Part shown: positions 9,362-17,564 of the stretch, piece after piece
Layout of the letters: each line of letters starts with the position of its first letter
Position numbering within the stretch: position 1 is the first letter of the stretch
From: Streptacidiphilus albus JL83
GTDB taxonomy: Bacteria > Actinomycetota > Actinomycetes > Streptomycetales > Streptomycetaceae
Assembly (NCBI RefSeq): GCF_000744705.1
Contig: NZ_JQML01000001.1
Location: forward strand, 7,326,017-7,390,016
Direction of reading: 5' to 3'
DNA: 64,000 nt
Notes under the pieces: generated by a model
The model's input: the letters and a program-made list of their open reading frames with translations, nothing else
Database searches by the model: none
What the model was told of the DNA's origin: nothing
Made by a program: the position numbers and the translations under genes

Positions 9362-9666
9362 CTACCCGACGACGCGGCTCAGGCGTACGCAGATCTGTTC
9401 CTTCTGGGCATTGAGCTCTTGGCATCGGAACACCGCGGTGGCGGAGACTCTGTACTGGCGGACCCAGTACCACAGGGTGCGGGTCCACTCCGGATGGGTG
9501 ATCTCCCACAGCGCCCAGGCCAGCGCCTGCCGCATCGGCTTGGTGGGCCTGCGTCCGTCGCGGATGCGCTCGCGGACCTCGCTGTTCTGTTTGGTGCCCA
9601 GGTACTGGCAGGCGGTGTACAGCTCTTCGTCGGTGAAGGCGGCACCCGCTGGAAGCTCGCCGGCCG
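9362..9666 (-). pseudogene. Remnant ORF of unknown family, downstream of the TetR gene
   Basis: Reading on the minus strand just after the TetR stop, one frame gives about 100 residues with protein-like composition: FTDEELYTACQYLG, RPTKPMRQALAWALWEITH, then TRTLWYWVRQYRVSA and a basic C-terminus. No start codon with a ribosome site is found near its beginning. The N-terminal continuation would run through the TetR gene in another frame. It looks like the C-terminal end of a gene whose start has been lost. The family is not recognised. Confidence 0.3.
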
Positions 9667-10359
9667 CTAGCGGCTGGTGTTCTCGGTCGCGTAGGTACGG
9701 ATGTGGGTCAGGACGGCGTCGAGGCCGGTGCGCAGGGGGGTGGTGTTGCGGCGGGTCTGGGTGAGGAGGAGTCCGCCCTGGAGTGCGACGAGCAGGGCCA
9801 GGGCGAGGGCGTCCGTGTCGGCGTCCGGGCGCAGGTCGCCTCGGGTGCGCATGCGGGCCAGGCCCTCGCGGATCGGGGCCTGCCATCGTTCGAAGCTGTC
9901 GACGAGGTCTGCTCGTGCGTGGGGGTCGTTGTCGGCCAGCTCGGCCGCGATGGATCCGATTGAACAGCCGCCGACGCAGTTGCGCTGCTCTTGCAGGTCG
10001 ACGAGCAGGTCACGCCACCGGTAGAGGTTGTCGAAGCTGTCGAGTTCGTCGAGGACGGGCCTCTGTGCGGCCAGGATGCCGTTGGTCTGGTGGGCGATCA
10101 CGGCCCGGATCAGGTCGTCCTTGTCGGTGAAGTAGTGGTAGAGCTGCGATGCGCTGACACCCGCTCGTTGCTGGACGTCCTCGATGCCGGTGCGGGCCAC
10201 GCCGCGGGCGGACACCAGCTCGGCGGCGGCAGAGATGATGCGAGCGCGGGTTGCCAGGCCCTTCGCCGTGAATCTCCGCGCTGTCCTGGGTGTGGGCTCG
10301 CGGGCCGCGTCCGCCCGGTCCATGCGGTCCGTCTGGCTTGCAGGTGTCGGCTGGTCCAT
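9667..10359 (-). CDS. TetR/AcrR family transcriptional regulator, 230 aa
   Basis: The N-terminal HTH is clear: TRARIISAAAELVSARG, GIEDVQQRAGVSASQLYHYF, then TDKDDLIRAVI. The ligand-binding half contains GGCSIGSIAAELADND, a Cys/Gly motif typical of the LmrA/YxaF-like TetR subgroup; the TetR at 13111 has the equivalent GGCPLGSLGGQLAESD. The start follows the MarR stop by four bases, so it is the last gene of an operon SDR (11810) - MarR (10879) - TetR. It probably regulates this operon in response to a small hydrophobic ligand, which is inference. Confidence 0.9.
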   Translation of the reverse strand: MDQPTPASQTDRMDRADAAREPTPRTARRFTAKGLATRARIISAAAELVSARGVARTGIEDVQQRAGVSASQLYHYFTDKDDLIRAVIAHQTNGILAAQRPVLDELDSFDNLYRWRDLLVDLQEQRNCVGGCSIGSIAAELADNDPHARADLVDSFERWQAPIREGLARMRTRGDLRPDADTDALALALLVALQGGLLLTQTRRNTTPLRTGLDAVLTHIRTYATENTSR

Positions 10360-10363
10360 GGGT

Positions 10364-10879
10364 TCAGCTGCCGTCCAGAACTGCTGTCATTCGCTCCAGG
10401 CTGTGGCGCAATTCGGCGCCCTTGGCGGCGGTGAGGCCGCTGGCTACGGCGATCTGGCGAGGAACCTCCTTGGCGGCTGTCCACAGGGAGCGGCCCTCGG
10501 CCGTCAGGCTGACGATCACCGAACGCTCGTCCTGCGGGCTGCGCTCGCGCAGGACCAGGCCGGCGCCCTCCATGCGCTTCAGCAGCGGTGAGAGCGTGCC
10601 CGAGTCCAGCGAGAGCAGTTCGCCGAGACTCTTCACGGGCAGATCGCCGTGCTCCCAGAGCACGAGCATGACCAGGTACTGCGGGTAGGTGAGCCCTAGC
10701 CCGGCCAGCAGGGGGCGGTAGGTGCGGTCAAAGGCCCGGGCCGTGGCGTGTACGGCGAAGCAGACCTGGAGGTCGAGTCGGAGATCGTCGACGGTTGCGC
10801 TGCCGGGCGACCCGTCCGGGCCCTGTTCTGTCTCATCGAGGTCAAGGCGGAGCGTGTCCCCCGGCCGGGCAACCGTCAT
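10364..10879 (-). CDS. MarR family regulator, OhrR-like with N-terminal cysteine, 171 aa
   Basis: The sequence LQVCFAVHATARAFDRTYRP followed by LLAGLGLTYPQYLVMLVLWE is the OhrR-type start of the MarR fold, including the reactive cysteine used by OhrR proteins to sense organic peroxides. The winged HTH follows (SLGELLSLDSGTLSPLLKRM; wing ERSPQDERSV). Compared with the family it has an extra N-terminal tail of about 35 residues. AAAGGA lies a suitable distance before the ATG. The gene sits 10 nt after the SDR and 4 nt before the TetR gene. No ohr peroxidase gene is nearby, so the target is more likely the SDR operon itself. Confidence 0.88.
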   Translation of the reverse strand: MTVARPGDTLRLDLDETEQGPDGSPGSATVDDLRLDLQVCFAVHATARAFDRTYRPLLAGLGLTYPQYLVMLVLWEHGDLPVKSLGELLSLDSGTLSPLLKRMEGAGLVLRERSPQDERSVIVSLTAEGRSLWTAAKEVPRQIAVASGLTAAKGAELRHSLERMTAVLDGS

Positions 10880-10889
10880 GCGATTTCCT

Positions 10890-11810
10890 TTACTTGATGA
10901 AGCGGTGGATGGCCTCGTTGGCGTGGTCCTGGAACGAGGGGTTGGCCAGGTCGGGGAAGATGTCGGCCTGGTCGACCAGGGGGCCCTTCAGCTTGTTGCC
11001 CGCGCTGGCGTAGAACACGCCGCTGGACAGGGCCGGGTCGGTGACACCGTCGACCAGTCGCTTCGCGCCGACCTCAAGCTTGTGGGAGATCCCCAGGGCG
11101 GGCAGGACGTACTTGGACGCCATGCGCAGTGGGAGGGCGATGTCGTTGGAGGCTTGGGTGCCGGTGGTGGCGCCGGGGCTCACGGTGATCAGGCGGCGGT
11201 CGGGGTGTTGGCGGGCCAGGTAGGCCATCCATAGGGCTCCGATGTACTTGGCCTGCCCGAAGGCGAGGTTGAAGTCGGTCTTCCCGTCGGCGAAGTACCT
11301 GCCGTCGATGACGGTGGCGAGTTCGTCGGCAGAGGTCGAGGCGAAGGAGGGCCGTTGCATCCGCAGCATCGGAAGTCCCCTGGCTGCTTCGCTTCCGGCG
11401 AGGACCGCGACCTCGCCGAGCCGCCCTTCGGCCAGGAGCCCTTCGAGGAGGACGGCGTGGCCGAGAACGTTCGTCGCGAAGACGTTGGTGACCCCGTCGG
11501 AGGTCAATTCCATCGACTGCGGGCCGATGACGCCGGCGTTCATGACCAGCGCGTCGACGGATCCGTCGACGGCCTCAAGGCCAGCTCGGACCGAGTCCAG
11601 ATCGGCGACGTCCATGACGACGATGTCGAAGATGCGCCGGCCGGTGGCGGCTTCGAGCTCGGCCTTTGCCGCCCTCGCCCGGTCCTGGTTGCGGCAGGCC
11701 AGGTAGATGCGGGCCGTCTCCGGTCGCAAGGCCAGTTGCCGGGCCACGTCCTTGCCGATCCCGACGTTGGCGCCCGTGATCATCACGGTCTTTCCCGGGA
11801 GTGTGCTCAT
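10890..11810 (-). CDS. SDR family NAD(P)-dependent oxidoreductase, 306 aa
   Basis: The Rossmann cofactor motif TGANVGIGKDVA is at the N-terminus, followed by the acidic VMDVADLDSV and NAG in LVMNAGVIG. In place of a standard YxxxK the region reads FGQAKYIGALW, so Lys is present but Tyr is shifted or replaced, as in some retinol-dehydrogenase-like SDRs. The protein is longer than classical SDRs and resembles WW-domain-oxidoreductase-like forms. GAGAGGGAA precedes the ATG. It heads the operon with the OhrR-like and TetR genes. The substrate is unknown. Confidence 0.85.
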   Translation of the reverse strand: MSTLPGKTVMITGANVGIGKDVARQLALRPETARIYLACRNQDRARAAKAELEAATGRRIFDIVVMDVADLDSVRAGLEAVDGSVDALVMNAGVIGPQSMELTSDGVTNVFATNVLGHAVLLEGLLAEGRLGEVAVLAGSEAARGLPMLRMQRPSFASTSADELATVIDGRYFADGKTDFNLAFGQAKYIGALWMAYLARQHPDRRLITVSPGATTGTQASNDIALPLRMASKYVLPALGISHKLEVGAKRLVDGVTDPALSSGVFYASAGNKLKGPLVDQADIFPDLANPSFQDHANEAIHRFIK

Positions 11811-12269
11811 CGGGATTCCCTCTCATCTTCGGTGGGGCTGTTCAGGTGGGACGGCTCTTGCTGCGTCGCGGGGCCGGTGCTCCGTTGGCGAGTCACGCGG
11901 CTTCATAGTCGAGGGCTCGGCTGCCGCTCCCGCGCGCCCCTGACTTTGGACGTCGGGTTCCGCCCGAAGCGAAGGGGGCTCAGTGCCTGTTTGTGATGCA
12001 TGTCCGACAAGTTCACTGGTGGCTTGCTGAACAGCCGGCTGAAGGGCTGTACTGGATACTGACGGCCTCTCGACCAAGCTCACCGTGGTGTCCTTGAACC
12101 CCGGTCCAGGCATTTGCTGTCATTCCGGACTATCCGACCGTTCGCCGAAGCGTCGTCATGACGGCACAGCGAACGGTCCGTTCATGAGCTTGCGATCACT
12201 CCAGTGGCTTGACCTGCGGTTTCGAAGTAGAGAAACAGGCACTCAGGCACTCGGACGCCGCGGCTGGCG
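11811..12269. other. Intergenic region, no gene seen
   Basis: No convincing coding frame is present in either direction. The region should hold the promoter of the SDR operon reading left from 11810 and the 3' end of the SDR reading toward it from 13022. A short palindrome GAACGGTCCGTTC occurs near 12172-12184 and may be a regulator site; no strong hairpin was found. Confidence 0.4.
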
Positions 12270-13022
12270 TCAGGTCGCTACGCGGCCTCCGTCGACGGGA
12301 ACGGTGACGCCGTGGATGAAGCTGGCATCGTCGCTGGCCAGGAAGGCGATCGCGGAGGCGAGTTCCTCGGGCTCGGCTACGCGACCTGCTGGTGCGAGGC
12401 TTGCGAGGTAGTTGACCATCTCGTCGGGGATGCCTTCGGTCATCGCGGTGCGCGTGGGGCCGGGGGCGACGGCGTTCACGCGTACGCCACGCGGGCCGTA
12501 TTCGGCGGCCCATGCCTTCGTCAGGAGTTCGAGGGCCGCTCGGCTCGCGCCGTACATCGCCATGCCCGGCTGTCCGAAACTGGCGACCATCGTGCTGACA
12601 TTGACGATCGAGCCCCATCCGCGCTCGGCCATCGCGGGTGCCAGGGCCGCGACGAGGAAGAACGGGACCTTGACGTTGAGTCCGAAGGTCTCGTCGAACT
12701 CTGTTTCAGTCGCGGCATCGCTGGGCCCCAGCAAGGCGACTCCAGCGTTGTTGACGAGGATGTCGACGTGCCCGTCGCCGGCCTCGGTGGCCCATCGCGC
12801 CAGGTCCTGCGCGGATTCCAGGCCTCCCAGCGTGGTGAGCCGGAACGACGCCCTTCCACCGCCGGCTTCGATCTCGGCCACGACCCGCTCGGCTCGTTCC
12901 GCGTTGCGTCCGACAACCAGGACGTGAGCGCCGCGGGCAGCGAGGGCCAGGGCCGTCGCCTTGCCGATCCCGCTCGTGGACCCGGTGACGAGTGCGGTTC
13001 TGTCCTTCAGGTCAGCAGGCAT
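12270..13022 (-). CDS. SDR family oxidoreductase, FabG-like, 250 aa
   Basis: Classical SDR: cofactor motif TGSTSGIGKATA, NNAG in LVNNAGVALLG, catalytic Ser in IVNVSTMVASFG and YxxxK in MYGASRAALE (Arg takes the place of the usual Lys, YxxxR). The C-terminus FLASDDASFIHGVTVPVDGG is typical of FabG-like reductases. The start at 13022 is chosen because GAGGAGG lies nine bases upstream; a longer frame to 13040 has no such site. It is divergent from the TetR gene at 13111 and shares its 88-bp control region, so it is the likely regulated target. The replaced Lys could weaken catalysis. Confidence 0.88.
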   Translation of the reverse strand: MPADLKDRTALVTGSTSGIGKATALALAARGAHVLVVGRNAERAERVVAEIEAGGGRASFRLTTLGGLESAQDLARWATEAGDGHVDILVNNAGVALLGPSDAATETEFDETFGLNVKVPFFLVAALAPAMAERGWGSIVNVSTMVASFGQPGMAMYGASRAALELLTKAWAAEYGPRGVRVNAVAPGPTRTAMTEGIPDEMVNYLASLAPAGRVAEPEELASAIAFLASDDASFIHGVTVPVDGGRVAT

Positions 13023-13056
13023 GCGCTGTTTCCTCCTCAAAGTGGGTTACACAACT

Positions 13057-13077
13057 CAGTCTGATCCGATCGGACTG
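13057..13077. promoter_or_regulatory. TetR operator between divergent SDR and TetR genes
   Basis: This 21-bp near-perfect palindrome has arms CAGTCTGATC and GATCGGACTG around a central C, with one mismatched pair. On the minus strand a TTGACA box (13086-13081) lies next to it, so the site covers the spacer and -10 region of the SDR promoter. On the plus strand TACTAT (13099-13104) is a plausible -10 for a nearly leaderless TetR transcript, and the palindrome reaches its -35. One bound dimer could therefore repress both genes. Confidence 0.65.
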
Positions 13078-13110
13078 GGCTGTCAAACTCAGAATCGCTA
13101 CTATGGGTGC

Positions 13111-13716
13111 ATGGTGAACAAGGCGAACGATCGGCCGCGGCTCACGCCGAAGGGTGAACGCGTCCGGGCGCGGATCGTGGAAGGGGCTGCGGCCCTGATC
13201 CACGAGCGCGGGGTAGCGGGTACCACCCTGGAAGACGTCAAGGTGGCAGCGGAGGTCAGCGGTTCGCAGCTCTACCACTACTTCCCCGACAAGAACGAGC
13301 TCCTGCAGGCGGTCATCGGCTACCAGGCCGACACCCTCGTCGACCACAACCGACAGGCACTCGGCAGCGACGACGGAGTCGCAGCCTGGCGGAACATGCT
13401 GATCGCCGGGGTGACGCACGGCCAGGCCAAGGGCGGCTGCCCACTGGGTTCGCTCGGCGGCCAACTCGCCGAGAGCGACCCCGAGGCCCGAGCCCTCATC
13501 GCCGCCGGATTCGAGCAGTGGTCAACCGTCATCAGCGAAGGACTCAGGTCGCTTCATGCCGACGGGAAGCTCGCGCCCGGCATCGACCGGGACGCCCTCG
13601 CCACCACCATGCTCGCCACCCTCCAAGGGGGACTTCTCCTCGCCCAGGTACAACGGAGCACGCGCCCCTTCGAAGTCGCGGTCGACACCCTCCTCGCCCT
13701 TGCCATCCAGACTTGA
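13111..13716 (+). CDS. TetR/AcrR family transcriptional regulator, 201 aa
   Basis: HTH region: RARIVEGAAALIHERG, TLEDVKVAAEVSGSQLYHYF and PDKNELLQAVI. The C-terminal domain has GGCPLGSLGGQLAESD, so it belongs to the same LmrA/YxaF-like subgroup as the TetR at 9667. The end TLQGGLLLAQVQRS is also shared with that protein (VALQGGLLLTQTRRN), which suggests the two are paralogues. The start codon is seven bases after a likely -10 box, so the mRNA may be nearly leaderless. It probably represses the divergent SDR gene through the palindrome at 13057-13077. Confidence 0.9.
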   Translation: MVNKANDRPRLTPKGERVRARIVEGAAALIHERGVAGTTLEDVKVAAEVSGSQLYHYFPDKNELLQAVIGYQADTLVDHNRQALGSDDGVAAWRNMLIAGVTHGQAKGGCPLGSLGGQLAESDPEARALIAAGFEQWSTVISEGLRSLHADGKLAPGIDRDALATTMLATLQGGLLLAQVQRSTRPFEVAVDTLLALAIQT

Positions 13717-13965
13717 GACTAACCATCGGCCTGGGGCCGTCAGTGATACCTGGACAAGTCACCCGTGGGCGTCCCCGCGGCTGCCCCGGCGGCGTCCCTC
13801 TCCCGAAGGTGCCGGGGGTGGGGCTCTTTGAATCCGAGATCCTCAGGGGCGACACCGGTCGCGGATGGCCGGTGCAGCGCGGCAGAGGCTGATGCGGCAT
13901 CGCCGTCGGCGGGCTCGTAGGCGCCACGTTCAGCAGGGGCAGCAGTAGCGAGTCCTGACGGCACC

Positions 13966-14373
13966 TCACATCGGGGACACGAGGTCCTGGATCGCCAGGA
14001 TCAAGCAGAGGCCAACCAGGACGATCAACTCCACGGCCAGGACAGCGATCAGTGCGGCGAGGACGCTGACCATGGGGAACAGGATCCGGAAGCGACGGCG
14101 TCGGCCCGGGTCTGGGTGGTAGCGGAAGCGTCGGTAGGCGTCGGCGAGACTCCGTGGCGGAAGGTACTCGGGGTGATCGGCGTCCAGCCAAGGATCCAGC
14201 AGCTGCGGCTCGGCCACTGCGTCGGCCCCCGCCGTGTCCTGAGCGCTGGCCGGTGCCCGCTGATGGCGCGGTCGGCGCGGAAGCGTCCCCGGCTTCGCCG
14301 GCACCCGCGGCATCGCCCACCAGTAGGCCCCACCCCGCAACGCGGGCTGCTGCGACCGGCGCACCAGGCCCAC
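13966..14373 (-). CDS. Small hypothetical membrane protein, 135 aa or shorter
   Basis: The N-terminal part is Pro/Arg/Ala-rich and probably disordered. The middle, LLDPWLDADHPEYLPPRSL, reads like a real soluble segment. The C-terminus is a long hydrophobic stretch (VSVLAALIAVLAVELIVLVG then LCLILAIQDL) able to span the membrane once or twice. The listed GTG start is uncertain; an ATG at 14313 preceded by G-rich sequence would give about 115 residues. Function unknown. It is tail-to-tail with the TetR gene and has no operon partner. Confidence 0.5.
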   Translation of the reverse strand: MGLVRRSQQPALRGGAYWWAMPRVPAKPGTLPRRPRHQRAPASAQDTAGADAVAEPQLLDPWLDADHPEYLPPRSLADAYRRFRYHPDPGRRRRFRILFPMVSVLAALIAVLAVELIVLVGLCLILAIQDLVSPM

Positions 14374-14639
14374 GACGGGGACCAGGTGCGCCGGTGCAGC
14401 CTGTCGACGTCGCCCGCCAGAACCACCAGGGGCCCGCGGGGATCGCAGAAAGCAGAGAGCCCGAGCTTCAGTCAGGCGCCCCCAGGGCAGGACCGGGTCC
14501 CGACCTACGCCGACTGAAGGCGAGTCGGGCCAGTCCAGTGAACGTTGGGGAGCGGGCCACCGGAGCGTCGCAGGGGACGAGTCTATGAGACGGAATGCAG
14601 TGGCCCCGAAAAGTCTCTCGGGTGCCGGGCGTTGGATGC

Positions 14640-14674
14640 GCCCCGGTCCGGTGCTGGTGGCATCGGACCGGGGC
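14640..14674 (-). terminator. Hairpin downstream of propeller gene A
   Basis: An 11-bp GC-rich stem (arm GCCCCGGTCCG with its exact complement) and a 13-nt loop lie about 40 bases after the stop codon of the minus-strand gene at 14714. As in many actinomycete terminators there is no T-tract. Confidence 0.6.
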
Positions 14675-14713
14675 CATCGTGGCTGCTCCGCGATAGGCGG
14701 TGCGGGGGTGGTT

Positions 14714-16849
14714 CTAGAAGGCGAAGTAGGCGGTGTGGGTGCTGCCGTCGGTCAGGGTGAGGGTGAACTGCTGGCAGGTGCCGTGGAAGGAGGCCGGGGT
14801 CTTCCAGATGTAGGTGTAGACGCCGAGCAGGGGGCTGTAGGTGAGGGTGCCGGTGGCGGCGGTGCTGCTACCGGTGGGGGCGTGGGTGAGGCAGTTGACG
14901 GGCCCGGTGGTGGGCGATCCTGCGGCGATGACGCCCAGGCCCTTGTTGCCGTGCAGGCTGAAGGGGACCGCGACGGCAAGGCCCGCGATCCTGGGGTTCA
15001 CGAAGGGCGGGTTCAGTACGGGCAGCAGGAAGCCGGTGAAGGTGAACGGGGTGACGTAGGTGTAGCGGTCGCCCGTGCTGGTGGCGGAGGTGCCGCCGGT
15101 GGTGGTGGCCTGCACGTCGACGGTTCCCGCTGCCTGGGCGGGGGCGGTGGCGGTGCAGGTGGTGGCGGTGCAGGAGAGCGCGGTGGCCGGGTGGCCGGGG
15201 CCGAAGGTCAGGGCGGTGGTGCCGGTCAGGTTGGTGCCGTGGACGGTGACCGTGGTGCCGCCGGCGGTGGTGCCGGTGGCGGGGGTGACCGAGGTGACGG
15301 CGGGGGCGGCGACGTAGGTGTACTGGTCGGCGCTGCTGGTGGCGCTGGTGCCGCCGGTGGTGGTGGCCTGCACGTCGACGGTTCCCGCTGCCTGGGCGGG
15401 GGCGGTGGCGGTGCAGGTGGTGGCGGTGCAGGAGAGCGCGGTGGCCGGGTGGCCGGGGCCGAAGGTCAGGGCAGTGGTGCCGGCCAGGTCGGTTCCGGTG
15501 ACCGTCACGGTGGTGCCGCCGGCCGTCGGGCCGCTGGCGGGGCTGACGGCGGTGACTACGGGCGGGGCCAGGTAGGTGTACTGGTCGGCGGCTGTGGTCG
15601 CGCTGGTGCCGGCCGGGGTGGTCACGGTGACGTCGAGCGTGCCGGCGCTGTGGGCCGGGATGGTGGCGGTGACGGTCCGGTCGTTGACCACGTGGACGGC
15701 GGTGGCCGCGGTGGTGCCGAAGTGGACGGCGCCGGTGCCGGCCAGGCCGGTCCCGGTGATGGTGAGGGTCCCGCCGCCTGCGGGCAGGCCCTGCCCGGGG
15801 CTGATCGCGGTCACCCCAAGGGGTGCGGGTGCGATGGTGACGTCGTACGGGGTGGAGCCGGTGGAGATGGTTGCGGTGACGGTGTTGGTGGCGGTGTCGA
15901 TGACCGAGACGGTATTGCCGCTGATGTTGGTGACGTAGGCGTTGCCGGTGACCGGGTCGACCACGATGCTGCCGGGGGCCGTACCGACGGGGATGGTGGC
16001 GGTGATCGTGTTGGTGGCGGTGTCGATGACCGAGACCGTGCTGTTGTTCTGGTTGGTGACGTAGACACGGGTGCCGTCGGGGGTGGCCGACAGCTTGTAC
16101 GGCCCGGACAGGCCGGGGATGGTGGCGGTGACCGTGTCGGTGGAGGTGTCGATGACCAGGACGGTGTTCTTGTTGTAGTTGGCCACGTAGGCGTGGGTGG
16201 CGTCGGGGGTCAGGGCCACCCCGGCGGCTTGCGGGACGATGGGGACGGTGGCGGTGACGGTACTGGTGACGGTGTCGATCACGGACAGCGAGCCGCCGAC
16301 GAAGTTGGCCACGTACGCCTTGGTGCCGTCGGGGGTGAACGCGATGCTGTTGGGCTGGTTGCTGGTGGTGATGGTGCCGGTGACGGTGTCGGTGGCGGCG
16401 CTGATCACGGTGATCCCGCCGATGCCGGGCCCGACGTTGTCGCCCACGTACACCAGCGAGCCGTCCGGGGACACCGCGATGGTCGAGGCGCCCGGTCCGA
16501 CCGGGATGGTGGCCGTGACCGTGTCCGTGGCGGTGTCGACCACCGAGACGGTATTGGTGCCCTGGCTGGTGACGTACACGGTGGAGGCGTCCGGGGACAC
16601 GGCAACCGCGGTGGGGAACGTGCCGACGGGGATGGTCGCGACCACGGTGCCGGTGGCGGTGTCGAGGGCGCTGAGCGAGTTGCCGCGCAGGTTCGCGACA
16701 TAGGCGATCCGGTCCCCAGTGGCGGCGTGCGCCGGGGTGGCCAGGGCGGTCAGGCCGGTCAGGGCAAGGGCCCCGGCGGCGGCCAGCGCGGTCACCCGCG
16801 AACCCCTGCGGGCTCTGGGCGCACGGGGTGGGTTGGTCAAGAAGAACAT
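14714..16849 (-). CDS. Secreted YVTN beta-propeller protein with three IPT/TIG domains, 711 aa
   Basis: Signal peptide: basic RAPRARRGSRV, hydrophobic LAAAGALALTGLTALA, then PAHA-A. Residues about 45-340 are seven repeats of about 42 residues containing YVAN or YVTN and the unit VSVIDTATNTVTATI, typical of YVTN-type propellers on surface proteins. Three IPT/TIG immunoglobulin-like domains follow (about 345, 431 and 516 onward; each begins AVSPASGPTAGG-like and ends with a YTY strand). The C-terminal 110 residues are unassigned. ATG at 16849 is chosen because GGGGGAG lies six bases before it. It is exported, without a visible anchor, and divergent from the similar gene at 17565. A binding or adhesion role is inferred. 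Confidence 0.88.
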   Translation of the reverse strand: MFFLTNPPRAPRARRGSRVTALAAAGALALTGLTALATPAHAATGDRIAYVANLRGNSLSALDTATGTVVATIPVGTFPTAVAVSPDASTVYVTSQGTNTVSVVDTATDTVTATIPVGPGASTIAVSPDGSLVYVGDNVGPGIGGITVISAATDTVTGTITTSNQPNSIAFTPDGTKAYVANFVGGSLSVIDTVTSTVTATVPIVPQAAGVALTPDATHAYVANYNKNTVLVIDTSTDTVTATIPGLSGPYKLSATPDGTRVYVTNQNNSTVSVIDTATNTITATIPVGTAPGSIVVDPVTGNAYVTNISGNTVSVIDTATNTVTATISTGSTPYDVTIAPAPLGVTAISPGQGLPAGGGTLTITGTGLAGTGAVHFGTTAATAVHVVNDRTVTATIPAHSAGTLDVTVTTPAGTSATTAADQYTYLAPPVVTAVSPASGPTAGGTTVTVTGTDLAGTTALTFGPGHPATALSCTATTCTATAPAQAAGTVDVQATTTGGTSATSSADQYTYVAAPAVTSVTPATGTTAGGTTVTVHGTNLTGTTALTFGPGHPATALSCTATTCTATAPAQAAGTVDVQATTTGGTSATSTGDRYTYVTPFTFTGFLLPVLNPPFVNPRIAGLAVAVPFSLHGNKGLGVIAAGSPTTGPVNCLTHAPTGSSTAATGTLTYSPLLGVYTYIWKTPASFHGTCQQFTLTLTDGSTHTAYFAF
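15093..15472 (-). repeat. 122-bp identical direct repeat within TIG domains 2 and 3
   Basis: The stretches 15093-15214 and 15351-15472 are identical base for base and lie exactly 258 bp (86 codons) apart, in neighbouring TIG domains. Flanking bases differ. This indicates recent domain duplication or gene conversion rather than selection on protein alone. Confidence 0.8.
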
Positions 16850-17564
16850 GAAGGTCTCCCCCCTCATCTGCGCACCGAGGCGGCAGGAGACCGGTGGGCC
16901 CCCCTGCGACCGCCGCGAGCGCGGTACCGCAACGGCGCCGCCACCCCGGGGCACAGGCGCAGAAGACAGCAGGAAGCAACGACCCGCACGTCAACTCGGC
17001 TGCGCAAAAGAGGACTTGGGGCACAAGGGCCGTCTCCACCACCATGGCACACACACAACCTTCACCGGGTGCGAACAACCACATCAACCCGACGAAAAGC
17101 CCACCAACAACACCAGATGATCAAAAGGTGCACAGGTGTCGATCGAAAATGCTCAGAAATAGCCGCAGACCGGGCCCGGGGTAGGGATCCCGGATCAGCG
17201 AAACCGCGACCGGTGCCGGGCACGGTCCGCACCACCCCGGCGGCACCAGCGCCGTGGTCACGGCCGATCACTTCACCAACGTGCCCCCGATGCCAGGGTC
17301 CAGAGGGATGACAGCGGGGCGGCTTTGCGCTAATGATTGTTGTGGACATATCAGGGTTCGCCTGCGGCTGCAGGACGGCCCTGGACCGTCGCAGCCCCGT
17401 ATCCTGCTCGCGGCGGCGGTCGGACCCGTGGGCGGCACTGCGCGGCGAACCTCGGCCGGGCTGTGTCGCCCAGTGGTCCTCCCGTGCCCAGGTACGACCG
17501 TGTCGCTGCGGGTGCCAGGGCCCGCCGGGTCCGACCGGGGCGCGCGGATCCGAGGGGAGATCCG
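16850..17564. other. Divergent promoter region between the two propeller genes
   Basis: About 700 bp without a convincing gene separates the two start codons. It should contain the promoters of both secreted propeller proteins. I see a ribosome site at each end (GGGGGAG before 16849, GAGGGGAG before 17565) but no clear shared operator. Confidence 0.5.
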
